Positions 8,624 to 18,883 of a DNA stretch of 64,000 nucleotides are shown here, piece by piece. Under the pieces are notes generated by a model. That model was not told the origin of the DNA. It saw only the letters and a list, made by a program, of their open reading frames with translations, and ran no database searches. Every line of letters starts with the position of its first letter. Position 1 is the first letter of the stretch. A program made the translations under genes and the position numbers. The stretch comes from Cupriavidus nantongensis. GTDB lineage: Bacteria; Pseudomonadota; Gammaproteobacteria; Burkholderiales; Burkholderiaceae. The stretch covers positions 310,001-374,000 of the forward strand of contig NZ_CP014845.1 of assembly GCF_001598055.1 (NCBI RefSeq). The letters are read 5' to 3'.

Positions 8624-9586
8624 ATGCCAAGCCTGCCGATCTCCTTCGACGACGTTGCCGCCGCGCACGAGCGCATCCGCGCGGCCGCCCATCGCACCCC
8701 GGTGCTGACCTCCGCCACCGCCGATGCGGCCACGGGCGCGCAGCTGTTCTTCAAGTGCGAGAACTTCCAGCGCATCGGCGCCTTCAAGTTCCGCGGCGCC
8801 TACAACGCCATTGCCCAGTTCACGCCGCAGCAGAAGGCGGGCGGGGTGCTGGCGTTTTCTTCCGGCAACCACGCGCAGGCGATCGCGCTGTCGGCGCGCC
8901 TGCTGGGCGTGCAGGCGGTGATCGTGATGCCGCAGGACGCCCCCGCGATCAAGATCGAGGCCACGCGCGGCTATGGCGCCGAGGTGGTGCTGTACGACCG
9001 CTACAAAGACGACCGCGAGGCGCTGGGCCGGCGCATCGCGGGCGAGCGCGGCATGACGCTGATCCCGCCTTACGACCACCCGCACGTGATGGCCGGGCAA
9101 GGCACCGCGGCCAAGGAACTGTTCGAGGAAACCGGTCCGCTCGACATGCTGGTGGTGTGCCTGGGCGGCGGCGGCCTGCTGTCCGGCTGCGCGGTGGCGG
9201 CACAGGCGATGTCGCCCGGCTGCGCGGTGTACGGCGTCGAGCCCGAGGCCGGCAACGACGGCCAGCGCAGCCTGCGCAGCGGCGAGATCGTCCGCATCGA
9301 CACCCCGCGCACCATTGCCGATGGCGCGCAGACGCCGTACCTTGGCAACCACACCTTCGCCGTGATCCGCGAGCTGGTGACCGATATCGCCACGGTGTCG
9401 GACGCCGAACTGGTCGAGACTATGAAGTTCTTCGCCGGCCGCATGAAGATCGTCGCCGAGCCCACCGGCTGCCTGGCCGCGGCCGCGGTGCTGCATGGCA
9501 AGCTCGATGTGAAGGGCAAGCGCGTGGGGATTATCGTGTCAGGCGGGAATGTCGACCTTCGCGCCTTCGCGGGCTTTGTCGGCTAA
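8624..9586 (+). CDS. PLP-dependent threonine/serine or threo-3-hydroxyaspartate dehydratase
   Basis: Fold-type II pyridoxal-phosphate enzyme of 320 residues that removes water and ammonia from a hydroxy amino acid. The PLP lysine is Lys55 in GAFKFRGAYN, the phosphate/substrate loop is SSGNHAQA, and a glycine-rich GGGGLLSGCA loop binds the cofactor phosphate. There is no C-terminal ACT regulatory domain, unlike biosynthetic IlvA (about 500 residues). This short form includes catabolic threonine dehydratases, serine racemases and 3-hydroxyaspartate ammonia-lyases, and sequence alone does not decide. Convergent with the LysR gene only 12 bp away. Confidence 0.85.
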   Translation: MPSLPISFDDVAAAHERIRAAAHRTPVLTSATADAATGAQLFFKCENFQRIGAFKFRGAYNAIAQFTPQQKAGGVLAFSSGNHAQAIALSARLLGVQAVIVMPQDAPAIKIEATRGYGAEVVLYDRYKDDREALGRRIAGERGMTLIPPYDHPHVMAGQGTAAKELFEETGPLDMLVVCLGGGGLLSGCAVAAQAMSPGCAVYGVEPEAGNDGQRSLRSGEIVRIDTPRTIADGAQTPYLGNHTFAVIRELVTDIATVSDAELVETMKFFAGRMKIVAEPTGCLAAAAVLHGKLDVKGKRVGIIVSGGNVDLRAFAGFVG

Positions 9587-9598
9587 GGCGGGCGGCGC

Positions 9599-10504
9599 TC
9601 AGCTTTTTGCCGCCATGCTCGCGTCAACGGCTTGCCTGACGAAGGCCCTGACCGCGGGGGACATCTCGCGCCGGCGGTAGGCCAGCGCGAGATGGACCGC
9701 CAGGCCGAAATCCGCAACCGGTTTGTAGAAGACCCCAGGCTGCGAGAAGTTCTGCATCGACTCCGGCACGATCGCGACCCCGTACCCGGCGGAGGCGAGG
9801 CTGGCGGCCGAAATGAAGTCCTGCACGCGATACTCGAGCCGTGGCGTAAAGCCTCCCGCCTTTCCCAGCGCGGTCAAGGCGAAGCCGAACCCTTCCTCGT
9901 CGGCAAACTGCGGGATGATGAACGGCTGGTCGGCAAGCTCCCGGGCCGCGACCGGTCCGCGTCTCGCCAGCGCGTGGTGGCTTGCCATCGCCATCAGCAA
10001 GCGCTCGGTTTGCACAATCTTCGTCACGATTCCTGCCGGACCTAGTCGCCGTGGCCTGACGATGCCCACGTCGATCCGGCCATCGTTGAGCGCGTCGAGC
10101 TGGCGTGGCGTCTCCATGGGGACGACCTCGACCCGGACCAGCTCATGGTGCTTGCGGAAGTCACCCAACATCCTCGACAACAGACCGGTGCTGACGCCCG
10201 AGGCGACGTAGCCAATGCGGATAACGCCGGCAAGTCCTCTGGCAGCCAGCCGGCCGACCTGGTCGGCGCGCGCTATGTGGCGCAATGCGGCTTCCGCTTC
10301 CGCGTAGAACAGCCGCCCGGCGTCGGTCAGCGTGACCGGCTTGCGCTTGTTGCGGTTCAGCAGCGTCACGCCAAGGTCTTTCTCCAGCCGCTGGATCTGG
10401 GTGCTCAGGCCTGACTGTGCAACCCCCAGGCGATCCGCTGCCTTCGCAAAGTGAAGTTCCTCCGCTACCGCGAGGAAGCACTGCAGTTGCCGGACATCGA
10501 GCAT
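9599..10504 (-). CDS. LysR-family transcriptional regulator
   Basis: 301 residues. The N-terminal winged helix-turn-helix is clear (about residues 1-60, with FAKAADRLGVAQSGLSTQIQ as recognition region). It is followed by a type 2 periplasmic-binding-protein-like co-inducer domain beginning near GVIRIGYVASG. It is divergent from the acyl-CoA dehydrogenase operon with 112 bp between the starts, the standard arrangement in which a LysR protein controls the neighbouring operon and itself. The inducer is presumably an intermediate of that operon's pathway, which is unknown. Confidence 0.92.
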   Translation of the reverse strand: MLDVRQLQCFLAVAEELHFAKAADRLGVAQSGLSTQIQRLEKDLGVTLLNRNKRKPVTLTDAGRLFYAEAEAALRHIARADQVGRLAARGLAGVIRIGYVASGVSTGLLSRMLGDFRKHHELVRVEVVPMETPRQLDALNDGRIDVGIVRPRRLGPAGIVTKIVQTERLLMAMASHHALARRGPVAARELADQPFIIPQFADEEGFGFALTALGKAGGFTPRLEYRVQDFISAASLASAGYGVAIVPESMQNFSQPGVFYKPVADFGLAVHLALAYRRREMSPAVRAFVRQAVDASMAAKS

Positions 10505-10545
10505 CGTTTAATCACAAAAGCAGAACAAAGATTACTCCATGCTAG

Positions 10546-10568
10546 CTGGAACGTATCAAAGATTCCAG
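10546..10568. promoter_or_regulatory. Candidate LysR binding site (6-11-6 dyad)
   Basis: CTGGAA, 11 bases, TTCCAG: a perfect inverted repeat in the divergent region, 49 bp before the acyl-CoA dehydrogenase start and 42 bp from the LysR start. The spacing and dyad shape fit a LysR recognition site. Assignment to the adjacent regulator is inference. Confidence 0.6.
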
Positions 10569-10616
10569 ATGAAATGACGCCATCGACTAGCCAAGAGGCA
10601 TGACAGGAGACCGCAA

Positions 10617-11792
10617 ATGAATGAGCTTTGGCACCCGCAATTGGGCGAGTCCGAATCGAGGTGGCAACAACAGGCGCAAGCCTTGACCGCGCAAGCCTTT
10701 GCGCCGCTGGCCGAGGCAATCGACCGGGACCAACGCTATCCGGTCGAGCATCTGCCCAGGCTGCTCGAGGCGAAGATCTCCGGCATGTTCGTGCCGAAGG
10801 CATATGGCGGCGAAGGTGCATCGCTGACGGCCGTGGTCGCCGTGGTCGAAGCCGTGGCACAGGGTTGCGCGTCGACGTCGGCGATCCTGGCGGCGCTGGC
10901 GCTGGGCGCGTTTCCGATTCTGCTGGCCGGCAGTGAAGCCCAGAAGCAGGCGCTGCTTGGGGGACTGGCCCGGCGCGGTGAGGCGGTGAACTTTGCCCTG
11001 AGCGAACGCGAAGCAGGTTCCGACCCGTCGGCCATCCAGGCGACGGCGGTGCGCGAGGGCGACGGCTGGCGCATCCGCGGCGAGAAGTGCTGGCTGGGCA
11101 ACGGTGGCCACTCGCAGCATTTCATCGTTTTTGCCCGCACCGGCGACATGGCCGCGCGCAAGGCGATCTCGGCATTCGTGGTGCCGCGCGATACCGAGGG
11201 TCTTGTCGTCGATTTCTATGAAGACAAGATGGGCATCCGCGGCACCACGACGACCAACCTCAGGCTCGACGTCTGGGTGCCGGCAGACAGCATCGTTGGC
11301 GCCGAAGGCGATGGCCTGAAACTGGCCCTGGCAACGCTTACCGTCGGCCGGGTGGTGGTGGCGGCCCAGGCCAACGGCATTGCCCTGTGTGCGTACGACG
11401 CGGCGCGGCGCTACGCGGTGACCCGCAAGACCTTTGGCCACACGCTGATCGACCATCAGGGCGTTGGCTTCAAGCTGGCCGATGCGGCCATGCACCTGTC
11501 GGCGGCGCGCATGTTCACGTACGAAGCTGCTCGCGCCTATGACGAGGGCAAGGACATCGGAACGCTCGGCGCGATGGCCAAGCTCTATGCCAGCGAAGCG
11601 TCCCATGATGTCGTGGACGACGCGGTGCAGATCCTGGGTGGCCGGGGCTACGTCAAGCCGAACGTCGTGGAGCGATGCTATCGCGACCAGCGCATTGTCG
11701 AGATCTATGAAGGCACGTCGGAGATCCAGCGCATCGTGCTTGCACGCGCCGTCAGGAAGGGCGCGCTCGCCGATATCGAGGCCGCGCAATGA
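10617..11792 (+). CDS. Acyl-CoA dehydrogenase
   Basis: FAD enzyme that introduces an alpha,beta double bond in an acyl-CoA, passing electrons to ETF. 391 residues with the three usual domains. The FAD/substrate region reads NFALSEREAGSDPSAIQ, and the catalytic glutamate is Glu365 in EIYEGTSEIQR, the short/medium-chain position. ACAGGAGACCGCAA precedes the ATG. The stop overlaps the start of the next gene by 4 bp (ATGA), so it is translationally coupled to the unknown 363-residue protein. With the CoA-transferase and Bug gene it forms an organic-acid degradation operon of unknown substrate. Confidence 0.93.
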   Translation: MNELWHPQLGESESRWQQQAQALTAQAFAPLAEAIDRDQRYPVEHLPRLLEAKISGMFVPKAYGGEGASLTAVVAVVEAVAQGCASTSAILAALALGAFPILLAGSEAQKQALLGGLARRGEAVNFALSEREAGSDPSAIQATAVREGDGWRIRGEKCWLGNGGHSQHFIVFARTGDMAARKAISAFVVPRDTEGLVVDFYEDKMGIRGTTTTNLRLDVWVPADSIVGAEGDGLKLALATLTVGRVVVAAQANGIALCAYDAARRYAVTRKTFGHTLIDHQGVGFKLADAAMHLSAARMFTYEAARAYDEGKDIGTLGAMAKLYASEASHDVVDDAVQILGGRGYVKPNVVERCYRDQRIVEIYEGTSEIQRIVLARAVRKGALADIEAAQ

Positions 11793-12880
11793 CGCACACC
11801 AAATCAACGGATGCCGGCATGCCGAACCCGGAACCATACCAGCCGCAGGCAGGCTGGCGCGCCGTCGCCGGGCTCTACCACGCCTTCTTCACCGGAATCG
11901 TGCTGTCGACCGTGACCCGCAAGGGCACGCCGGCGGCGGCGGAACTGGTCTACGAGATCTTCTGCCGTCAGCGCCGCGAGCGTTTTCTTGCGGGACTGCG
12001 CAAGCTTGGCATCGACGGATTGCCGCCAGCCGTGGCGGCGGCCCAGTATCACTACCTGTCCAACCATATCGGTGGCGTCGCGGTGCAGTACATGCACGAG
12101 AGCGAGCGGAAGGCGTGGATCCGCTACAACGCCCCGCGCTGGATCTGGTCCGGCACGGCGCTTTGCGGCATTCCTTCCGAAGTCTCGCGCGCGATGCTGG
12201 CGGGCTGGCATGCCCAGAACGGCGTGACCCTTGGCAATCCGCGCCTGGGCTTTGTCTGCACCAAGCAGGCGGCAGACGGGCAATCCGGTCTGGAAGGCTA
12301 TTACTACGAATACGACCACGACCTCGAGCCCCATGAGCGGCTGCGCTTTGCGCGCAATGAAGAGGCGCCGGACTTTGATGCTGCCGCGGCCCCGACCCTG
12401 CCTACCGACACCTGGCCGCAGGCACGGCTCGACAAGGCCAAGCGCAACTATGCGATGGAATACGTCCGCACCGCGCTGCCCGTTGCCGTGAACCTGTGGG
12501 GCCCGCATGAAGCGGAGCGGCTGCTGCGCCTGACCGCGAAGATGATCGGCATGCAGTTCTATCACGAGACCGCTGCACAGCTCGGCACGCCGGTCGACAG
12601 ATCCGCTGCCAGCTTCGCCAGGTTCATGGAGATGCTGGCGCGGGCGCAGGATGACGCATGCGAGATCGGCGGCTTCGGCACCCAGGTCTACCAACGCGGC
12701 TGGACGCTGATGGATTCGGTAGCCGACGCCCATCCCTGCGTGGCCGACGCATGGTGCGGCCTGTTCGAAGGCGCGCTGGCAGCGCACAACCATCGGCTGA
12801 CCCTGAAAACCAGCTGGAGCAGGGGAAACAGGGGGCACAAGGACGGCTATGCCTTTGAGTGGACGATCGAAGGAGACTGA
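11789..12880 (+). CDS. Unrecognised 363-residue protein of an acyl-CoA operon
   Basis: I do not recognise a family with confidence. The protein is soluble, without signal peptide or membrane helix. It is rich in aromatic and His residues (QYHYLSNHIGG, YYYEYDHDLEPHERL, WIRYNAPRWIWSG) and has a cysteine/aromatic C-terminal region (DAWCGLFEGALAAHN). The start overlaps the acyl-CoA dehydrogenase stop by 4 bp, and its stop lies 1 bp before the CoA-transferase ATG, so it is embedded in the operon and probably acts in the same pathway. A distant relation to small-molecule-binding hydrolase families such as ATC hydrolase/V4R crossed my mind from its overall composition, but no motif supports it. Confidence 0.85.
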   Translation: MTHTKSTDAGMPNPEPYQPQAGWRAVAGLYHAFFTGIVLSTVTRKGTPAAAELVYEIFCRQRRERFLAGLRKLGIDGLPPAVAAAQYHYLSNHIGGVAVQYMHESERKAWIRYNAPRWIWSGTALCGIPSEVSRAMLAGWHAQNGVTLGNPRLGFVCTKQAADGQSGLEGYYYEYDHDLEPHERLRFARNEEAPDFDAAAAPTLPTDTWPQARLDKAKRNYAMEYVRTALPVAVNLWGPHEAERLLRLTAKMIGMQFYHETAAQLGTPVDRSAASFARFMEMLARAQDDACEIGGFGTQVYQRGWTLMDSVADAHPCVADAWCGLFEGALAAHNHRLTLKTSWSRGNRGHKDGYAFEWTIEGD

Positions 12881-12881
12881 G

Positions 12882-14048
12882 ATGGCCGATGCAAGCAATG
12901 CTGAAGTCCCCCAGGGGGCGCTGTCCGGGCTGCGCGTCGTCGATGCATCGCGCGTGCTGGCGGGCCCGTTCTGCGGCCAGATCCTCGGCGACCACGGCGC
13001 TGACGTGATCAAGATCGAAGCGCCGGAAGGCGATGAGTGCAGGGGCTTCGGCCCGCCTTTCGTGGACGGCGCATCCGCCTACTTCCGCGCCGTCAACCGC
13101 AACAAGCGCAGCATGATCCTCGACCTGAATCGCGAGGCCGACAGGGAGACCTTCTGGCAGCTGCTGGAGACCGCGGACGTGCTGATCGAGAACTTCAAGG
13201 CGAGCACGCTGAGGACCTGGGGCATCGACAATCCGTCCCGCATGACGGAGCGTTTCCCGCGGCTCATCCACTGCCGGATCACCGGCTTTGGCGATGACGG
13301 TCCGCTGGGGCAGCTGCCTGGCTACGATGCGGCAGTGCAAGCCATGGCCGGCCTGCTTAGCATCAACGGCGAGCCCGGAGGCAATCCCATTCGCCTTGGC
13401 GTGCCGGTGGTGGATCTGACCACCGGCATGAATGCCGCCATGGCGGTGCTGCTGGCTTTGAATGCGCGCAACCAGACCGGTCGCGGCCAGCTGGCCGATG
13501 TGAGCCTGTACGACTCCGCGGTATCGGTCGCCCATCCGTTCCTGACCAATTTCCTGGCCTCCGGGGTGACGCCGAAGCCGACCGGAAACAGTCATCCCAA
13601 TATCGTTCCGTACGACATCTTCCAGACCGCGACCTGCCCGCTGTTCGTCGCGGTGGCCAATGACCGCCTGTTCGGAAAGCTGTGCCAGGCATTGGGTGCC
13701 GGCCACCTGCCGGATGACGAGCGCTTTGCCACCAATCGCCAGCGAGTGGCCCATCGCGACGCGCTGACTGCCGAGTTGTCCAGAGCCTTTGCCGCGGTGG
13801 ACGGTGAATCCTTCGGCAAGGCGCTGCTGGCACAGAACGTCCCTGCGGCTCCCATCCTGAGCATCGCCGATGTTGCCGCGGCCCCCCACACCTTGCACCG
13901 GCAGATGGTAGTCCGGCAAGGCGACTACATCGGTCCCGGCGTTCCGATCAAGCTGAGCGGGACGCCGGCGTCGATCCGGACCGGTCCGCCGGCACTGGGT
14001 AGCTTGAAGGGAGTAGCCGGCGCGGCGACCGCCGTCTGGAAGAAGTGA
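12882..14048 (+). CDS. Family III CoA-transferase (CaiB/BaiF type)
   Basis: Moves CoA between carboxylic acids, probably activating the substrate of this operon. From ATG 12882 (after GAAGGAGACTGAG) it is 388 residues; the frame is open to 12849 but overlaps the preceding gene. Family III marks: an N-terminal LSGLRVVDASRVLAGPFCGQ segment, LGDHGADVIKIEAPEGDE, and the NRNKRSMILDL block. The residue after VLI.NFK is in the usual place, but I did not assign the catalytic aspartate with certainty. It lies 1 bp after the unknown gene and 37 bp before the Bug gene. Confidence 0.92.
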   Translation: MADASNAEVPQGALSGLRVVDASRVLAGPFCGQILGDHGADVIKIEAPEGDECRGFGPPFVDGASAYFRAVNRNKRSMILDLNREADRETFWQLLETADVLIENFKASTLRTWGIDNPSRMTERFPRLIHCRITGFGDDGPLGQLPGYDAAVQAMAGLLSINGEPGGNPIRLGVPVVDLTTGMNAAMAVLLALNARNQTGRGQLADVSLYDSAVSVAHPFLTNFLASGVTPKPTGNSHPNIVPYDIFQTATCPLFVAVANDRLFGKLCQALGAGHLPDDERFATNRQRVAHRDALTAELSRAFAAVDGESFGKALLAQNVPAAPILSIADVAAAPHTLHRQMVVRQGDYIGPGVPIKLSGTPASIRTGPPALGSLKGVAGAATAVWKK

Positions 14049-14085
14049 GTCGTCAGCAAGCACAGAACAATGACAGGAGACAGAA

Positions 14086-15048
14086 ATGAAGCACATCGTT
14101 CAGGCGGTCTTTTTCAGTACCGCGCTGTTGGCCAATGCAGCGGTCTTCGCGGCGGACACATATCCGGGCAACAAGCCCATCAAGATTGTCGCGGCGTTCT
14201 CGGCAGGCAGTGCCACCGACACCAGCGCGCGCATTCTCGCGGAAGAGCTGCGCAAGGACCTGGGGACAACCGTAGTCGTTGAGAACCGCCCCGGTGCCCA
14301 GGGTGTCATCGGTACCGAATACGCGGTCAAGTCACCAAAGGACGGCTACACGCTGACCATCTCCAGCAGCTCCATCAATTCGATCAATCCCGGGCTGATC
14401 AAGGACCTTCCGTACGACGCGACGCGAGATTTCACCCACATTGCGCGCCTCACCACCATGCCGGCATTGCTGCTGGTTCGCAACGACAGCGATATCAAGA
14501 CCGTGGCGCAGCTTGTGGAGCGCGGCAAGAACGGCAAGCTGAACTTTGGCTATGGCTCGCCGGGCGGCCAGGTTGCGGCGGAAGCGTTCAACCGGATTGC
14601 CGGCATCCAGGCCGTCGGCGTTTCCTACAAGAGCCAGCCGCCGGCGCTGACTGATCTGGCCGGCGGACAGATCGACTATGTCGTCGGCGACCTGTCGGTC
14701 GCAACGGCGCTGATGAGGGGAGGGAAGATCCGTGCGCTTGCCGTCAGCACGGAACATCGCCTGCCGGAGTGGAAGAACGTCCCCACGTTTGCGGAAGCGG
14801 GCTTCAAGTCCTACGACCTGGTGTTCTGGGTCGGGCTTGCCGGACCGGCAGGGATGCCGCCGGAAGTCGTGCAGCGCCTGAATGCGTCGGTCAACAAGGC
14901 GCTGGCCAGGCCTGAGGTGCGCGAGCGCTTCTTAGGCATGGGCATGGAGGTCGCGCCGAACGGGGTCGAGGCGCAGCAACAATTTGTGCGCGCGCAGTTG
15001 CAAAGCTGGGCGGCGCGGATGAAGGAGGCGAATATCAAGCCGGAGTGA
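14086..15048 (+). CDS. Bug/TctC-family periplasmic binding protein
   Basis: Tripartite tricarboxylate-type solute receptor of 320 residues with a signal peptide (positive start, hydrophobic core, ANAAVFA cleavage region). Family marks follow: YPGNKPIKIVAAFSAGS near the mature N-terminus, ENRPGAQG and the KDGYTL block. No tctA or tctB membrane gene is nearby, as is usual for the expanded Bug family of Burkholderiales. ACAGGAGACAG precedes the ATG. Its place at the end of the acyl-CoA/CoA-transferase operon suggests that it binds the carboxylate degraded there. Confidence 0.93.
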   Translation: MKHIVQAVFFSTALLANAAVFAADTYPGNKPIKIVAAFSAGSATDTSARILAEELRKDLGTTVVVENRPGAQGVIGTEYAVKSPKDGYTLTISSSSINSINPGLIKDLPYDATRDFTHIARLTTMPALLLVRNDSDIKTVAQLVERGKNGKLNFGYGSPGGQVAAEAFNRIAGIQAVGVSYKSQPPALTDLAGGQIDYVVGDLSVATALMRGGKIRALAVSTEHRLPEWKNVPTFAEAGFKSYDLVFWVGLAGPAGMPPEVVQRLNASVNKALARPEVRERFLGMGMEVAPNGVEAQQQFVRAQLQSWAARMKEANIKPE

Positions 15049-15140
15049 AGATGTGGAAGGAGGGCACTGCGCCGTGGGGCGATGAGGTCGCGGCAACTTG
15101 ACCGTGCCCGGGGGAATCCTTGCCCGACCCAGCCCTCTAA

Positions 15141-15163
15141 GCTCCAGACATCATGACTGGAGC
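15141..15163 (+). promoter_or_regulatory. Hairpin covering the rtcB translation start region
   Basis: GCTCCAG (15141-15147), 9-base loop, CTGGAGC (15157-15163). The right arm contains the only GGAG-like ribosome site before the ATG at 15174, and the loop holds the upstream ATG at 15153. If the RNA folds as drawn, it would hide the ribosome site. Confidence 0.4.
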
Positions 15164-15173
15164 CTGGACGAAC

Positions 15174-16403
<1,230 letters not shown>

Positions 16404-16426
16404 TCTTCGCCGTCACGCCAGGCGCG

Positions 16427-17212
16427 CTAGCGCCCGAACTGCCCCAGCACCGTCCCCACCGCCTCGAGCCCCGCCTCGATCATGTGCTGCATGTAGCTGC
16501 CCATCTGCGGCATCACCAGCATCAGCACCAGCAGCCCGCCCGACAGCGTGACCGGGAAGCCCACCGCGAAGATCGACAGTTGCGGCGAGGCGCGGTTGAG
16601 GATGCCCATGGCCAGGTTCAGGATCAGCAAGGCGGCGATCATCGGCAGCGCCAGCAGCAGGCCGGAGGCGAACACCATGCCACCGGCGCGGGCCACGGCG
16701 AAGGCGCCGCCCGCGGACAGCGGGGTGCCGCCGATGGGCAGGGTGTTGAAGCTGTCGACCAGGGCGCCGAGCATCAGCAGGTGGCCGTCGAGCGCCAGGA
16801 ACAGCAGCACCGCGATCAGGTTCAGGAAGCGCGACAGCACCATGGTCTGGCCGCCGGCGGCGCGGTCGAAGAAGGACGCGAACGACAGGCCCATCTGCAG
16901 ACCGATGATCTCGCCGGCCTGCTGCACGGTGGCGAACACCAGCCGCATGACGAAGCCCGTGGCCAGGCCGATGCCGACTTCATTGAGGATGATCAGCAGT
17001 CCGTCGAAGGAGTACACCGGCACCACCGGCACCTGGGCGATGGTGGGCGAGACCACCATCGCGATCATCGCCGACAGCGCGATCTTGGCGCGCCGCGGGA
17101 TGGTCGATTCACCGAACAGCGGCGCGGTGCCGATCAGCGCGAGGATGCGGAAAAACGGCCACAGGAAAGCCGCGAGCCAGCCGTATAGCTGGGCTGAGGT
17201 GAACTCGATCAC
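16427..17212 (-). CDS. fliR: Flagellar export gate protein FliR
   Basis: Membrane subunit of the FliPQR export gate in the flagellar basal body. 261 residues, beginning at a GTG, with several hydrophobic helices and the family opening (LYGWLAAFLWPFFRILALI, then PLFGESTIPRRAKIALS). It is last in the fliLMNOPQR order, 83 bp after fliQ, a slightly larger gap than elsewhere in the operon. Confidence 0.95.
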   Translation of the reverse strand: MIEFTSAQLYGWLAAFLWPFFRILALIGTAPLFGESTIPRRAKIALSAMIAMVVSPTIAQVPVVPVYSFDGLLIILNEVGIGLATGFVMRLVFATVQQAGEIIGLQMGLSFASFFDRAAGGQTMVLSRFLNLIAVLLFLALDGHLLMLGALVDSFNTLPIGGTPLSAGGAFAVARAGGMVFASGLLLALPMIAALLILNLAMGILNRASPQLSIFAVGFPVTLSGGLLVLMLVMPQMGSYMQHMIEAGLEAVGTVLGQFGR

Positions 17213-17295
17213 GGCGGCGGGTCAGCGGGCAGGCAGAGGGCGGGAGGGCAACGCCGGCGGACAGCGGCGGCTGGCGGCGGCGTGGGCGGCCGCCG

Positions 17296-17565
17296 TCAGT
17301 GCGCCAGCGCGGGGATGCTCTGGAACACCTCGCGCATGTAGTCGACCATCGCGTTGATCATCCACGGGCCGGCCAGCACCATGGTGGCGAACAGCGCGAT
17401 CAGCTTGGGGATGAAGCTCAGCGTCATCTCGTTGATCTGGGTCGCAGCCTGGAACAGGCTGACCACCAGGCCGGCGGCCAGCGCTACCAGCAGCAGCGGG
17501 GCGGCCAGCAGCAGGGTCATCTTCATCGCCTGGGTGGCGATGGTCATTACGGTCTCTGGGGTCAT
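17296..17565 (-). CDS. fliQ: Flagellar export gate protein FliQ
   Basis: 89 residues, the standard length, with two membrane helices (about 17-38 and 52-72). It starts MTPETVMTIATQAMK and carries the LVVSLFQAATQINEMTLSF turn that is diagnostic of FliQ. The frame is open far upstream, but the ATG at 17565 is the family start. Encoded 38 bp after fliP. Confidence 0.95.
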   Translation of the reverse strand: MTPETVMTIATQAMKMTLLLAAPLLLVALAAGLVVSLFQAATQINEMTLSFIPKLIALFATMVLAGPWMINAMVDYMREVFQSIPALAH

Positions 17566-17603
17566 GGCTCTTGCGAAGAAAAGGCTGGCGCGGGCGCCCG
17601 GCG

Positions 17604-18428
17604 TCAGCTCATGAAGCTCTGCGCCAGCGAGCCCAGCAGCAGTTGCCAGCCGTCGACCAGCACGAACAGCATCAGCTTGAACGGCAGCGAGATGGTGGCC
17701 GGCGGCACCATCATCATGCCCATCGCCATCAGCACGCTGGCCACCACCAGGTCGATGATCAGGAACGGGATGAAGATGGTGAAGCCGATCTGGAACGCGG
17801 TCTTCAGCTCGCTGGTGACGAAGGCCGGCACCAGGATGCTGAGCGGCACTTCCTCCGGCCCCTGCATCTCCGGCGCCTTGGCCATCTGCGCGAACATGGC
17901 CAGGTCCTTCTCGCGGGTCTGGCGCAGCATGAAGGCCTTGAGCGGCTCGGCGGCCTTGGCCGCGGCGGCCTCGAGGCTGAGCTTGTTGTCGGACAGCGGC
18001 TTGTAGGCGTCGTTGTAGACGCGGTCGAACACCGGCGCCATCACGAAGAAGGTCAGGAACAGCGACAGGCCCACCAGCACCTGGTTGGGCGGCGAGGTCG
18101 CCGTGCCGAGCGCGTTGCGCAGCAGCCCCAGCACGATGATGACGCGGGTGAAGCCGGTCATCATCAGCATCGCCGCGGGCAGGAACGACAGCGAGGTCAG
18201 CAGCACCAGTGTCTGCACCGGCAGCGACCAGATCTGGCCGCCGCCCGGTGCGGGCTTGCTGATCACGCCGGGCAGCGCCGCCTGGGCCCACGCTTGCGCG
18301 GGTATGAGCGCGGCAACGGCCAGCAGCAACGCCAGCACGGAAAGGCGGGACATCAGCAACGAGGTCGGCCCTGCGGCGCGGCCTGCGCGCGGCAGCAATT
18401 GCCACGGCGTGGCAAGCGGGTAAGTCAT
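17604..18428 (-). CDS. fliP: Flagellar export gate protein FliP
   Basis: 274 residues. The N-terminus has a cleavable-type signal ([11 protein letters not shown] region). It is followed by a periplasmic segment and the conserved FliP blocks: [24 protein letters not shown]-like [27 protein letters not shown] and the C-terminal [14 protein letters not shown]. Forms the FliPQR pore. The first ATG overlaps the end of fliO by 4 bp. A later ATG before [10 protein letters not shown] (25 residues downstream) would give a more typical signal peptide and is a possible alternative start. Confidence 0.95.
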   Translation of the reverse strand: MTYPLATPWQLLPRAGRAAGPTSLLMSRLSVLALLLAVAALIPAQAWAQAALPGVISKPAPGGGQIWSLPVQTLVLLTSLSFLPAAMLMMTGFTRVIIVLGLLRNALGTATSPPNQVLVGLSLFLTFFVMAPVFDRVYNDAYKPLSDNKLSLEAAAAKAAEPLKAFMLRQTREKDLAMFAQMAKAPEMQGPEEVPLSILVPAFVTSELKTAFQIGFTIFIPFLIIDLVVASVLMAMGMMMVPPATISLPFKLMLFVLVDGWQLLLGSLAQSFMS

Positions 18429-18883
18429 GATTTGAACTGGGCCTGCATCGAGCGCAGCAGCTTTTCGGCAAAGCTGCCGCCGGTGGGCGGTTGCGACGGT
18501 CCGGCGACGATGTGCGCGCCCCCGGTCTGGCCGGCGGCCGGCGAGCCTGCCGCCATGGTGTGCAGCGGCCGGATTTCGCCGGGGCTGACACCCAGCACCA
18601 GCCAGGTATCGCCGACCTCGACCAGCACCAGGCGCTGGCGTGCGCCCAGCATGGTGCTGCCGACCACCTTCATCGCGCCGCCGGTGGCGTGGCGCACCAG
18701 GCCGGCACGCCGTGCCATCCAGGCCAGGCCCAGGATCAGCGCGATGATGGCGAACAGCCCCAGCCCGGCCTGCGCCAGGCTGGCCGCGCCGCTGATGGCG
18801 GGCGCCGGCGTGCCTTCGGCGGCAATTGCGGCGCCGGGAAGCGCGGCCAGCGCAGCCAGCAGGGCGCGGGTTGCGGCTGTCAT
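18425..18883 (-). CDS. fliO: Flagellar protein FliO
   Basis: Small membrane protein helping FliP assembly. 152 residues, with an N-terminal hydrophobic signal, one clear membrane helix ([19 protein letters not shown], about 38-57) and a cytoplasmic domain with [16 protein letters not shown], the usual FliO core. Overlaps fliN and fliP by 4 bp each, indicating translational coupling. FliO is poorly conserved, so position supports the call as much as sequence. Confidence 0.9.
   Translation of the reverse strand: MTAATRALLAALAALPGAAIAAEGTPAPAISGAASLAQAGLGLFAIIALILGLAWMARRAGLVRHATGGAMKVVGSTMLGARQRLVLVEVGDTWLVLGVSPGEIRPLHTMAAGSPAAGQTGGAHIVAGPSQPPTGGSFAEKLLRSMQAQFKS

Noticed and set aside
17566..18591. 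Long N-terminal extension of fliQ across fliP
   Set aside because: The upstream part is a frame-shifted reading of fliP; the ATG at 17565 gives the exact FliQ length.
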